Notes under the pieces: generated by a model | Databases searched by the model: none | The model's input: only the letters and a program-made list of their open reading frames with translations | What the model was told of the DNA's origin: nothing | Position numbers and translations under genes: made by a program | In this document: piece by piece, positions 25,912 to 33,222 of the stretch | Numbering within the stretch: the stretch's first letter is position 1 | Layout of the letters: each line of letters starts with the position of its first letter | NCBI GenBank assembly: GCA_035602155.1 | Contig: DATNMW010000006.1 | Coordinates: forward strand, 1-64,000 | Length of the DNA stretch: 64,000 nt | Source of the DNA: Bog-159 sp035602155 | GTDB taxonomy: Bacteria > Acidobacteriota > Terriglobia > Bryobacterales > Bryobacteraceae | Direction: 5' to 3'

Positions 25912-26549
25912 TTCTCCATTTCGCGTTCAAACACGCGGCCAAAGTGCGCGGCCAGCCGGTCCGCAACCTCCGCCCAGGAATTGCCGCACCCTAATTGCGC
26001 CATGGAAGTCACCGGCTTCGAGAGGCCGCAAGGAACAATGTACTGGAAATATTGCATGCCGGTCGACACATTGAGGGCGAAACCGTGCGATGTAACCCAT
26101 CGGCTGATATGCACACCGATGGCGGCGATCTTGCTCTCGCCCACCCAAACGCCTGTACACTTCGGGATACGGCCCGCCGGGATGCCGAAATCCGCCAGAG
26201 TATCGATCAACACTTGCTCGATCGCCCTCACATATGCGCCCACGTCGCGCTTCCATTCGCGCAAGTCCAGGATTGGATAGCCGACGATCTGTCCCGGCCC
26301 ATGATAAGTGACGTCGCCGCCCCGGTCGGTGGGATGGAAGGCGATGCCGGCACGGGCCAGGATTTCTTCGCCAGCCAGGACGTTTTCCTGGTGACCGTTG
26401 CGGCCCAGGGTGATCGTATGGGGGTGCTCCAGCAGGATAAGCTGGTCGGGGATGGCGCCGGCTTTGCGTTGGGCAACGAGCTGTTGCTGCAATGCGAACG
26501 CGCTGGCGTACTCCACACAGCCCGGCTCCTGCCACTCGCACTTAAGCAT
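25902..26549 (-). CDS. lipB: Octanoyltransferase (lipoate synthesis)
   Basis: 215 residues. It transfers the octanoyl group from acyl carrier protein to lipoyl domains, for LipA to convert to lipoate. Motifs: DQLILLEHPHTITLGRNG, TDRGGDVTYHGPGQIVGYPI, catalytic Lys140 in GESKIAAIGVHISRWVTSHGFALNV, and catalytic Cys174 in FQYIVPCGL. The place between lpdA and the E2 gene is consistent with lipoylating the E2 product. Its start overlaps the end of lpdA by 8 bp and its end overlaps the E2 start by 10 bp. Confidence 0.95.
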   Translation of the reverse strand: MLKCEWQEPGCVEYASAFALQQQLVAQRKAGAIPDQLILLEHPHTITLGRNGHQENVLAGEEILARAGIAFHPTDRGGDVTYHGPGQIVGYPILDLREWKRDVGAYVRAIEQVLIDTLADFGIPAGRIPKCTGVWVGESKIAAIGVHISRWVTSHGFALNVSTGMQYFQYIVPCGLSKPVTSMAQLGCGNSWAEVADRLAAHFGRVFEREMEKCI

Positions 26550-27963
26550 TGATGGCCAGACCGTACACGGCGTTGAACCCCTCGCCCATCATTTCGGAAA
26601 GCGTGGGGTGCGGATGGATGGTGTGCATCATGGTCTCCACGGTGGCTTCCGCTTCCATGGCCGCCACGGCTTCGGCGATCAGCTCGAAAGCGTCCGGGCC
26701 GATGATATGCACGCCCAGGATCTCGCCAAGCTTTTCGTCGGCCACCACCTTGATAAAGCCGCCGTGACTATCCAGAATGCTGGCCCGGCTGTTGCCTGCG
26801 AACGGGAACTTGCCGATCTTCACCGAGTAGCCCTGCGCGCGAGCCTGCGCCTCCGTCAGACCCACGCTGCCGATGCCCGGCTCAGTATAGGTGCATCCCG
26901 GGATGCGGTTGCGTTTGATCGGAGTAGCCGGTTTGCCCGCGGCATGCGCCACCGCGACCATGCCCTCCATGGTGGCCACATGTGCCAGTTGCGGCGTGCC
27001 TGCCACCACGTCGCCGATGGCATAAACGCCGGGCTCGCCGGTTTGCTGGTACGGATTGACCTTGATGAAGCCCCGGTCCAGCTCCGCGCGTGTGTTTTCC
27101 AAGCCGATGTTTTCGGTGTTCGGCTTGCGGCCCACGGCTACCAGCAATTTCTCCGCCTCCACCTCTTCCGTCTTGCCGCCGACCAGGGTCACAGTCATCT
27201 GCACGCCCGCTCCCTTACCGTCGCGGCTCGGTACCTTCCGCACGTTCTCTACTTTCGCGCCGGTCTCCAGCCGGATACCAGCCTTGCGGAACGCCCGGTC
27301 CAGCTCCTTGGAGATCTCCTCATCCTCCACCGGCACCACGCGCGGCAGCATTTCGAAGACCGCCACATCGGTTCCGAAACGATTGAAAATGGAGGCGAAC
27401 TCTACGCCGACGGCGCCCGCGCCGATGATGGCCAGAGACTTGGGCACAGCAGTCAGGTTCAGGATCTCGATGTTGGTCAGGATCAGATCCGCGTCCGGCT
27501 GCAGCCCGGGCAGCATGCGGGCTTCCGAGCCGGTGGCGATTATGATGTTGCGGGCCTCCAGCGTTTGCGGGCCATCCACCGTCTCCACTTCGATGCGCCC
27601 GCCGCCCTTCAACCGGGCGTACCCCTTGATCCACTCGACCTTGTTCTTGCGCAGCAGAAATTCGACGCCCTTGGAATGCTTGTTGACGATGCGGTTCTTC
27701 TTGTCGATCACCATCGGGTAATCCAGCACCGGCTTCTCGCAATGAATGCCGTCGCCTTCGGGGTTCAGGAAGTGGTCCCAGACATCCGCCGTATGCAGCA
27801 GGGCCTTTGTTGGAACGCACCCTACCAGCAGGCACGTCCCACCTAGGCGGGGCTGCTTCTCGATGAGGGCGGTCTTGAGGCCGTATTGGCCGGCGCGAAT
27901 GGCGGCCGAATATCCACCGGGACCGCTGCCGATAACGATCAGATCGTAGGGCACTTTTCCCAT
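26542..27963 (-). CDS. lpdA: Dihydrolipoyl dehydrogenase (E3)
   Basis: 473 residues. FAD site DLIVIGSGPGGYSAAIRAGQYG, redox disulfide Cys44/Cys49 in GGTCLLVGCVPTKALL, and NAD-binding motif LAIIGAGAVGVEFASIFNRFG. The second FAD motif is GVYAIGDVVAG, and the dimer-interface active site is MHTIHPHPTLSEMM with the His-Glu pair. It reoxidises the lipoyl group of E2. Around residue 245 the sequence VRKVPSRDGKGAGVQMTV contains an insertion whose DNA is the dispersed 27-bp repeat; LpdA proteins normally have a shorter loop there. First gene of the lpdA-lipB-E2 unit. Confidence 0.95.
   Translation of the reverse strand: MGKVPYDLIVIGSGPGGYSAAIRAGQYGLKTALIEKQPRLGGTCLLVGCVPTKALLHTADVWDHFLNPEGDGIHCEKPVLDYPMVIDKKNRIVNKHSKGVEFLLRKNKVEWIKGYARLKGGGRIEVETVDGPQTLEARNIIIATGSEARMLPGLQPDADLILTNIEILNLTAVPKSLAIIGAGAVGVEFASIFNRFGTDVAVFEMLPRVVPVEDEEISKELDRAFRKAGIRLETGAKVENVRKVPSRDGKGAGVQMTVTLVGGKTEEVEAEKLLVAVGRKPNTENIGLENTRAELDRGFIKVNPYQQTGEPGVYAIGDVVAGTPQLAHVATMEGMVAVAHAAGKPATPIKRNRIPGCTYTEPGIGSVGLTEAQARAQGYSVKIGKFPFAGNSRASILDSHGGFIKVVADEKLGEILGVHIIGPDAFELIAEAVAAMEAEATVETMMHTIHPHPTLSEMMGEGFNAVYGLAINA
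27209..27235 (+). repeat. Dispersed 27-bp repeat, copy B (inside lpdA)
   Basis: GCTCCCTTACCGTCGCGG then CTCGGTACC. On the coding (minus) strand it is translated in frame as VPSRDGKGA, so the repeat has been incorporated into an expressed enzyme without breaking the frame. Confidence 0.75.
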
Positions 27964-27988
27964 TTTACATCGCTCCTACAATAAACAT

Positions 27989-29344
27989 ATGATTTGGCTT
28001 TTGCTTTTACTGATGTGCGGGTCGGGGGCCGGGATTCCGGCCGCCTTCGCACAGTCGAGCCGCGCCAAGAAGACCACGGCGCTGCCTGCCCTACCGCGCC
28101 AGTTCCCTATCGAAAGCCTGAGGGTGGAAGGAAATCGCAATTACACTGCGGCCCAAATCCTGGCCGTGGCCGCCCTGAAGGTCGGCCAACTGGCGGGCAA
28201 ATCGGATTTTGAAGCCGCGCACGACCGCCTGGTGGCCACCGGCATGTTCGAAACGGTGGGCTACAAGTTTGCGCCCGGCGGCGATCAGCGTGGTTATGCG
28301 GCATCGTTCCAGGTGGTGGAAGCGCAGCCGGCCTATCCCATCCGCTTCGACGATTTGGGGGCCACGGATAAGGATCTCACGGACTACCTGCGGGGCAAGG
28401 ATCCACTGTTCGCCCCGCGGCTGGCCGCCACCAAAGTGGTGCTGGAACGGTACAAACAATGGGTTCAGGAATATGTAACGGCGCACAACAACAAGGACAC
28501 GGTCATCGCTAAGGTCGTGCCGGCTGGGGCGCCCGCCGCGCCGGGGGAGTTCGTCATCCTATTCCGGCCGGCGCGTTCGGATCCGGCGGTTGCGGAGGTT
28601 GCGTTTGAAGGCAACCACGTCATCTCGACTTCGGCGCTGCAGAACGCCATTGCCGAGGTGGCGGTGGGGTTGCCATACAAGGAAGAAGCCTTCCGCCAGT
28701 GCCTGGACTCCAGTATTCGCCCGCTATACGACGCGCGCGGCCGCGTTCGGGTTGTGTTCACCAAGCTGACGGTGGCAAAAGCGACCGACGTGCAGGGCTT
28801 GGCCGTGAGGGTGACATTGGAGGAAGGCGGGACCTACGATCTCGGCGGCGTGCGCATCGAAGGCGCGCCGCACTTCGAGCCTGCGCGATTGTTGAAGAGC
28901 GGGAAGTTCAAAACCGGCGACCTCGCCGATTTCGACGAGATCGGCAAAGGCGTGGACCGCATCAAGAAGGTGCTGGCGCACGAAGGCTATATGCGGAACG
29001 ACGTGCAAATCGTACGCAAGATCGACGATGCCAAGAAGACCGTGAGCCTGGCGATGCACATCGAGGAAGGCCCGCAGTTCCTTTTCGGGAAGCTGCGCAT
29101 CGAAGGGTTGGATCTGAACGGCGAGGCGGCTATCCGGAAGATGTGGACGCACCAGGAAGGCACGCCCTACAACCCCGATTATCCGGATTATTTTCTCAAA
29201 CACGTGCGCGAGGAGGGCCTCTTCGACAACCTGGGCGAGACCCGCGCCGAGACCAAGATCGACGATAAGACGCACATCGTCAACGTGACGCTGAATTTCA
29301 AATACGCTCCGCCTGTTAACCGCAAGAAGACCTCACCGTTTTAG
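27989..29344 (+). CDS. Exported POTRA-repeat protein without beta-barrel
   Basis: 451 residues. A signal peptide (IWLLLLLMCGSGAGIPAAFAQ) is followed by several POTRA-like units: PIESLRVEGNRNYTAAQILAVAALKVGQL, VAEVAFEGNHVISTSALQNAIAEVAVGLPY, TYDLGGVRIEGAPHFEPARLLKSGKFKTGD, and FLFGKLRIEGLDLNGEAAIRKMW. These resemble the periplasmic part of BamA/TamA. The ~350-residue Omp85 barrel is absent: the protein stops at FKYAPPVNRKKTSPF. It may be a soluble outer-membrane-assembly partner. The gap to lpdA is 25 bp; a TACAAT at 27977-27982 places the transcription start at or next to the ATG. Confidence 0.82.
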   Translation: MIWLLLLLMCGSGAGIPAAFAQSSRAKKTTALPALPRQFPIESLRVEGNRNYTAAQILAVAALKVGQLAGKSDFEAAHDRLVATGMFETVGYKFAPGGDQRGYAASFQVVEAQPAYPIRFDDLGATDKDLTDYLRGKDPLFAPRLAATKVVLERYKQWVQEYVTAHNNKDTVIAKVVPAGAPAAPGEFVILFRPARSDPAVAEVAFEGNHVISTSALQNAIAEVAVGLPYKEEAFRQCLDSSIRPLYDARGRVRVVFTKLTVAKATDVQGLAVRVTLEEGGTYDLGGVRIEGAPHFEPARLLKSGKFKTGDLADFDEIGKGVDRIKKVLAHEGYMRNDVQIVRKIDDAKKTVSLAMHIEEGPQFLFGKLRIEGLDLNGEAAIRKMWTHQEGTPYNPDYPDYFLKHVREEGLFDNLGETRAETKIDDKTHIVNVTLNFKYAPPVNRKKTSPF

Positions 29345-29362
29345 CTGACGAGGAGGATTGAA

Positions 29363-29827
29363 ATGGAAGGAAAAGATATCGCGGTAATGCTGGTGTTCCT
29401 GGCTTCGCTTGCCACGGCGGGATGGGTGGTGTATTTGGCCGCCGAGGTGAGTAAACGGCAGCGAAGGCTGAAGGCGCAGGCCGAATTGCATGGCAGGCTG
29501 CTGGATAAGTTCAGCTCGGCGCACGAGGTGGTGGAGTTCCTGCAAACGCCAGGTGGCGCGCAGTTCGTGGACAGCTTCTCCGGTGATCGGGAGGAACCGT
29601 CGAATGGGATTCTGCGCTCGACACATCGCGGGATCGTTCTGGTGATCGTGGCGGCGGGCTGCTTGTTCCTAAGCTGGTACTATCGCGATTCGGGAGAGAA
29701 TCCGCTGTTGGTGATTGGCGTGGTCCTGCTGTGTCTGGGCGTCGGCTTTCTGCTTTCGGCCGCTGTGTCGCACCGTCTTTCACGCGCATTGGGACTGGCA
29801 CAACGTACCGGCAATACCCAACAGTGA
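29363..29827 (+). CDS. Membrane protein of unknown function (154 aa)
   Basis: A single transmembrane helix at residues ~6-27 precedes a basic cytoplasmic stretch (SKRQRRLKAQAELHGRLLDKF). A short region (HEVVEFLQTPGGAQFVDSF) follows, then two further helices (~88-104 and ~114-134). HEVVEFLQTPEGxxFL is a pattern I associate with small membrane proteins next to ECF sigma genes in acidobacteria. It lies 7 bp upstream of the sigma-factor gene and probably shares its transcript. Confidence 0.7.
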   Translation: MEGKDIAVMLVFLASLATAGWVVYLAAEVSKRQRRLKAQAELHGRLLDKFSSAHEVVEFLQTPGGAQFVDSFSGDREEPSNGILRSTHRGIVLVIVAAGCLFLSWYYRDSGENPLLVIGVVLLCLGVGFLLSAAVSHRLSRALGLAQRTGNTQQ

Positions 29828-29834
29828 TGCGCCG

Positions 29835-30335
29835 ATGGACCAGAATGAGTTCACGGCGTTCTATCACGAGACAGCACCGGCTTTGCACGGCTACATCCGG
29901 CGAGTCTCGGCGGACGGGCAGGCGGCGGACGATCTGCTGCAGGAGACTTACCTGCGGTTCCTGCGCGCCAAGCCGGAAGTGGACGACCCAGCGGCGATGA
30001 AAGCCTATCTTTACAAGACGGCGACTGCGGCGATCTACGACCGGTGGCGCAGGCAAAGGCGCGAGCGGCTTTGGTCGCTGGCGTTCCGCTTCCGCGACGA
30101 GGCGCCGCCGGCCGCCGGGACCGGCGATGTGACGCGCTGCTTCGAAAAGCTGAAGCCGCGAGAGCGTGCGCTGCTGTGGCTTGCCTACGTGGAAGGGTAC
30201 GCGCATGGCGAAGTCGCCGGAGCGCTGGATCTGAACGAAAAGAGCATCAAGGTTCTGCTGTTCCGAGCGCGCCGCAATCTGGAGCGCATACTGAGGCAGA
30301 ATGGTATTAGCGAGGTGCAGCATGAACGAGCCTGA
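29835..30335 (+). CDS. ECF-type RNA polymerase sigma factor
   Basis: 166 residues from the ATG at 29835. Region 2: FTAFYHETAPALHGYIRRVSADGQAADDLLQETYLRFLRA, with the DDLLQETYLR core-binding helix and a KAYLYKTATAAIYDRWRRQRR helix for -10 recognition. Region 4: CFEKLKPRERALLWLAYVEGYAHGEVAGALDLNEKSIKVLLFRARRNLERIL, the -35-binding helix-turn-helix. The linker is short. It is flanked by two small membrane-protein genes, the downstream one overlapping by 14 bp, so those are candidates for membrane-anchored control of its activity. Confidence 0.9.
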   Translation: MDQNEFTAFYHETAPALHGYIRRVSADGQAADDLLQETYLRFLRAKPEVDDPAAMKAYLYKTATAAIYDRWRRQRRERLWSLAFRFRDEAPPAAGTGDVTRCFEKLKPRERALLWLAYVEGYAHGEVAGALDLNEKSIKVLLFRARRNLERILRQNGISEVQHERA

Positions 30336-30645
30336 AGCTGCGGTGTGGATGGGACGATTGGCGGCACTTTCCCGCGACGGAGGCGCGCTGCCGAACCCCG
30401 CGCTCATTTGGTGGAAGGCGCGATTGTTCGAGAAGCAGGCCGCGCAGGCGCGTGCTACCCGTCCTATCGCGATCGCGCAATGGGTGTCACTCGCGGTGGC
30501 GGCAGTCACGACGATCGTTCTTTGCATGGCTAACTGGCGGAGTATTCAGGACCTGCTGGCGCCTGCCGGCTTGGCGCTATGGGTGGCCGGCGCCGCGTGC
30601 GTCATTTTGATGGGGATGGCGCTGCGGTTTGTGTTCAGCGACTGA
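30322..30645 (+). CDS. Small membrane protein, possible anti-sigma partner
   Basis: 107 residues beginning MNEPEAAVWMGRLAAL, overlapping the end of the sigma gene by 14 bp. A cytoplasmic ~45-residue N-terminal part contains NPALIWWKARLFEKQAAQARATRPI. Two transmembrane helices follow (about 50-70 and 80-102). The layout (short soluble part plus membrane anchor, directly after and overlapping an ECF sigma gene) fits an anti-sigma factor, but no zinc-finger HxxxCxxC motif is present, so this is inference from context. Confidence 0.65.
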   Translation: MNEPEAAVWMGRLAALSRDGGALPNPALIWWKARLFEKQAAQARATRPIAIAQWVSLAVAAVTTIVLCMANWRSIQDLLAPAGLALWVAGAACVILMGMALRFVFSD

Positions 30646-30695
30646 CGGATTCAAACTGATTTGCGCTATCCATGTAGACGGAGTAGTTTGGTTGT

Positions 30696-30875
30696 ATGGT
30701 TGACCTTAAGCTGGATCATCCGGTTCCCATGACCGAAGAGGAGGACGACGCGACATTGGCCGCCATCGATCGGGGTATTCAGGACGCCGATCTAGGGCGG
30801 GTTGTTTCTGCGGAAGAAGCCCGCCAGCGTGTCCGCCGATGGCTTTCAAAATCGTCTACACCGAAAACGCGCTAG
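30696..30875 (+). CDS. Antitoxin of a ParDE/RelBE-type module
   Basis: 59 residues: MVDLKLDHPVPMTEEEDD, ATLAAIDRGIQDADLGRVVS, AEEARQRVRRWLSK. The pattern L-A-A-I-D-x-G-I-x-D-A-x-x-G-R-x-x-x-x-E-x-x-R is typical of the short antitoxins paired with ParE/RelE toxins. The frame is intact. It overlaps the following toxin frame by 37 bp. The DNA-binding part is minimal or lost, as is usual for this short type. Confidence 0.7.
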   Translation: MVDLKLDHPVPMTEEEDDATLAAIDRGIQDADLGRVVSAEEARQRVRRWLSKSSTPKTR

Positions 30876-31131
30876 CCGATTTGGAGGCCGTCCTCGACTA
30901 AATCCTAGCCGATAATCCAGCGGCGGCGTTCCGATTCGGGGACGATCTGCTCAACCACGTCGAGTTGTTGGCCGTGTTCCGCACATCGGATCGCTTGTGA
31001 AGCGGCGCGCGGGGATTCGCAAGATCCTTCATACTCCGGTACGGGTCTACTACCAAATGCATGAGGATCGCCGGTGCCTTGAGATACTTCACTTCTGGCA
31101 CGTCGCCCGCCAGGAGCCGGATTGGGTGTAG
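30839..31131 (+). pseudogene. ParE/RelE-type toxin, inactivated
   Basis: The reading frame begins MAFKIVYTENALADLEAVLD and meets a TAA at codon 21 (30899-30901), where the family has an aromatic residue followed by I. Reading on gives ILADNPAAAFRFGDDLLNHVELLA. After a shift of frame near 30970 the end follows: GSLVKRRAGIRKILHTPVRVYYQ, HEDRRCLEILHFWHVARQEPDW, stop at 31129-31131. That is a complete ParE-like toxin with one nonsense mutation and one indel. The antitoxin in front is intact. Confidence 0.8.
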
Positions 31132-31150
31132 GAGTTGGACTACGGACACT

Positions 31151-32167
31151 ATGCAGCTTTTCGAGCTAACGCGGGCGCTGATCGATACCGAATCCATCAC
31201 CGGTAACGAGGAGCGCGTCGGGCTTCAATTGCTGGACTACTGCTCCGGCCTCGCCGCGCGCTATGGCGGCCATGCGGAGCGCTCCGAAGTCGAGCCGCGC
31301 CGCGCCAACATTTTCGCCTGCTGGGGCGACCGGCCGACCGTCACACTCTCGACGCACATGGATACGGTGCCGCCGTTCATCCCCTCCCGCGAAGACGGCG
31401 AACACATCTGGGGGCGCGGCGCGTGCGATACCAAGGGCATCATCGCCGCCATGCTGATGGCCGCCGAAGCACTGCTCGCAAGCGGCGTGCGCAATTTCGG
31501 AGTGCTGTTCGTGGTCGGCGAGGAACGTAATAGCGCGGGGGCATATCACGCGGCGGCGCAGCCCAAAGGCGCGCGCTATCTGATCAACGGCGAGCCCACC
31601 GAAAACAAGCTGGCGCTCGGTTCCAAGGGTGCGCTACGCTATGAAATCGCGGCCACCGGACGCATGGCGCACTCCGCGTATCCGGAGTTGGGCGAATCGG
31701 CCATCGACAAGCTGCTGGATGCGCTCGCACGGATCCGCGCCATCCCGCTGCCGGTCGACGAACTGCTGGGCCCCAGTACGCTAAACATCGGAACAATCGC
31801 CGGCGGACGCGCGCCCAACGTGATCGCCGATCAGGCCACCGCCGAAATCTTCGTTCGCCTGGTGGGCGACTCAACCGCCACTAAGGACGCTATCGCCGCG
31901 GCCGTCGCCGGTAAGGCGGAAGCGCGCGAGATGATCGAGATTCCGGCCCTGCGCCTCGGTGCGCTGCCGGGAATGGAAACCACGGTGGTTGCGTATACCA
32001 CGGACATACCGGCATTTGGACACACATGGGGGACGCCATACCTGATCGGCCCCGGATCCATCCACGTCGCGCACACGCTGGACGAGCGCATTCCCAAGCA
32101 ACAACTTGAAGACGCCGTCGGCATTTACCAAAATATGGTGAGCCGGTTGCTCACTGAAAAGAACTAA
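31151..32167 (+). CDS. dapE: M20-family deacylase, probable succinyl-diaminopimelate desuccinylase
   Basis: 338 residues. Zinc site: His69 and Asp71 in STHMDTVPPF, Asp93 in GRGACDTKGIIAAML, Glu124/125 in VVGEERNSAG, and a C-terminal His in IHVAHTLDER. A dimerisation domain (GSKGALRYEIAATGRMAHSAYPELGESAIDKLL) carries the bridging His. ArgE-type acetylornithine deacetylase is possible on sequence alone. The position at the head of asd-lysC-dapB-dapA-dapD argues for removal of succinate from N-succinyl-LL-diaminopimelate. The gap to asd is 5 bp. Confidence 0.85.
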   Translation: MQLFELTRALIDTESITGNEERVGLQLLDYCSGLAARYGGHAERSEVEPRRANIFACWGDRPTVTLSTHMDTVPPFIPSREDGEHIWGRGACDTKGIIAAMLMAAEALLASGVRNFGVLFVVGEERNSAGAYHAAAQPKGARYLINGEPTENKLALGSKGALRYEIAATGRMAHSAYPELGESAIDKLLDALARIRAIPLPVDELLGPSTLNIGTIAGGRAPNVIADQATAEIFVRLVGDSTATKDAIAAAVAGKAEAREMIEIPALRLGALPGMETTVVAYTTDIPAFGHTWGTPYLIGPGSIHVAHTLDERIPKQQLEDAVGIYQNMVSRLLTEKN

Positions 32168-32172
32168 CGCAT

Positions 32173-33222
32173 ATGGAAACCAGAATCGAAGTCGGAATTC
32201 TCGGCGCCACCGGCATGGTGGGCCAGCATTTCGTTAAATTCCTGCGGAACCACCCATGGTTCGATCTGAAGTGGCTGGGCGCAAGCGACCGCTCCGCAGG
32301 CAAGCGGTACGACGACGCCACCGCCTGGCGGTTGGCAGGCGCAATGCCGGATTCCGTCGCCGGCTTACAGGTCGATGAATGCAAGCCCGGCAGTGCCCCG
32401 CTTCTGCTTTTCTCCGCGATGGACGCCTCCGTCGCAACCGAAATCGAGCGCGCTTTCGCGCAAGCCGGCCACGTGGTAGTTTCGAATTCCAAGAACCATC
32501 GGATGGAGCCTGACGTTCCGCTGCTGGTGCCCGAGGTCAATCCCGACCACTTGAAGCTGGTGCCCGGCCAGCAGCGCATCCGCGGCTGGAAGGGACAAAT
32601 CGTCACCAACCCCAATTGCTCTACAATCGTGCTGACTATGGCGCTCGGCCCGCTGAAGCCATTCGGCATCACGCGTGTCGTTACAACCACGCTCCAGGCG
32701 ATTTCCGGCGCGGGCTATCCCGGCGTGGCGTCCATGGATATCATCGCCAACGTGGTCCCCTTCATCGGCGGCGAAGAGGAAAAGATGCAGCAGGAAACGC
32801 AGAAAATCCTTGGCAATTTCCGCGGCGACCATATCGAACCACTGCACGCCAAAGTCAGCGCGCACTGCAATCGCGTTCCTGTTGTGGATGGTCACACCGT
32901 CACGGTCTCCGTGGAATTCTCGGCGAAGCCGTCGGAAGCCGACCTGCGCCACGCCTTCGATCATTTCAGCAGCGCGCCGCAGGAGCGCCACCTTCCCAGC
33001 GCGCCGCCGCGCCCCATCATCTATATGGATGAAAAAGACCGCCCGCAGCCCCGCCGCGATGCCGAGCGCGAAAACGGCATGGCCGCGTTCATCGGCCGCT
33101 TGCGTCCCTGCCCCGTACTCGATTATAAGTTTGTCGCGCTGGGCCACAACACCGTGCGCGGCGCGGCTGGCGCGGCCGTGCTCAATGCGGAGCTGATGCA
33201 TTCGGAAGGAATGCTCGACTGA
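32173..33222 (+). CDS. asd: Aspartate-semialdehyde dehydrogenase
   Basis: 349 residues. It reduces aspartyl phosphate to aspartate semialdehyde, the shared precursor of lysine/DAP, threonine and methionine. NADP-binding GATGMVGQHFVKFLRNHPWF; catalytic Cys149 in TNPNCSTIVLTMAL; QAISGAGYPGVASMDIIANVVPFIGGEE; a substrate-binding His in VSAHCNRVPVVDGHTVTVSVEF. The NPNCST form and overall spacing resemble the archaeal/fungal type rather than the E. coli type. Its stop overlaps the lysC start by one base (TGATG). Confidence 0.93.
   Translation: METRIEVGILGATGMVGQHFVKFLRNHPWFDLKWLGASDRSAGKRYDDATAWRLAGAMPDSVAGLQVDECKPGSAPLLLFSAMDASVATEIERAFAQAGHVVVSNSKNHRMEPDVPLLVPEVNPDHLKLVPGQQRIRGWKGQIVTNPNCSTIVLTMALGPLKPFGITRVVTTTLQAISGAGYPGVASMDIIANVVPFIGGEEEKMQQETQKILGNFRGDHIEPLHAKVSAHCNRVPVVDGHTVTVSVEFSAKPSEADLRHAFDHFSSAPQERHLPSAPPRPIIYMDEKDRPQPRRDAERENGMAAFIGRLRPCPVLDYKFVALGHNTVRGAAGAAVLNAELMHSEGMLD

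Noticed and set aside
24775..26280. 501-codon open frame opposite the E2 gene
   Set aside because: Shadow of the minus-strand coding sequence; it has Gly/Arg-rich low-complexity text and no domain.
30646..31150. Lysine riboswitch upstream of the dap operon
   Set aside because: The space is filled by the toxin-antitoxin locus, leaving no room for a ~170-nt leader, and no conserved riboswitch core was seen.
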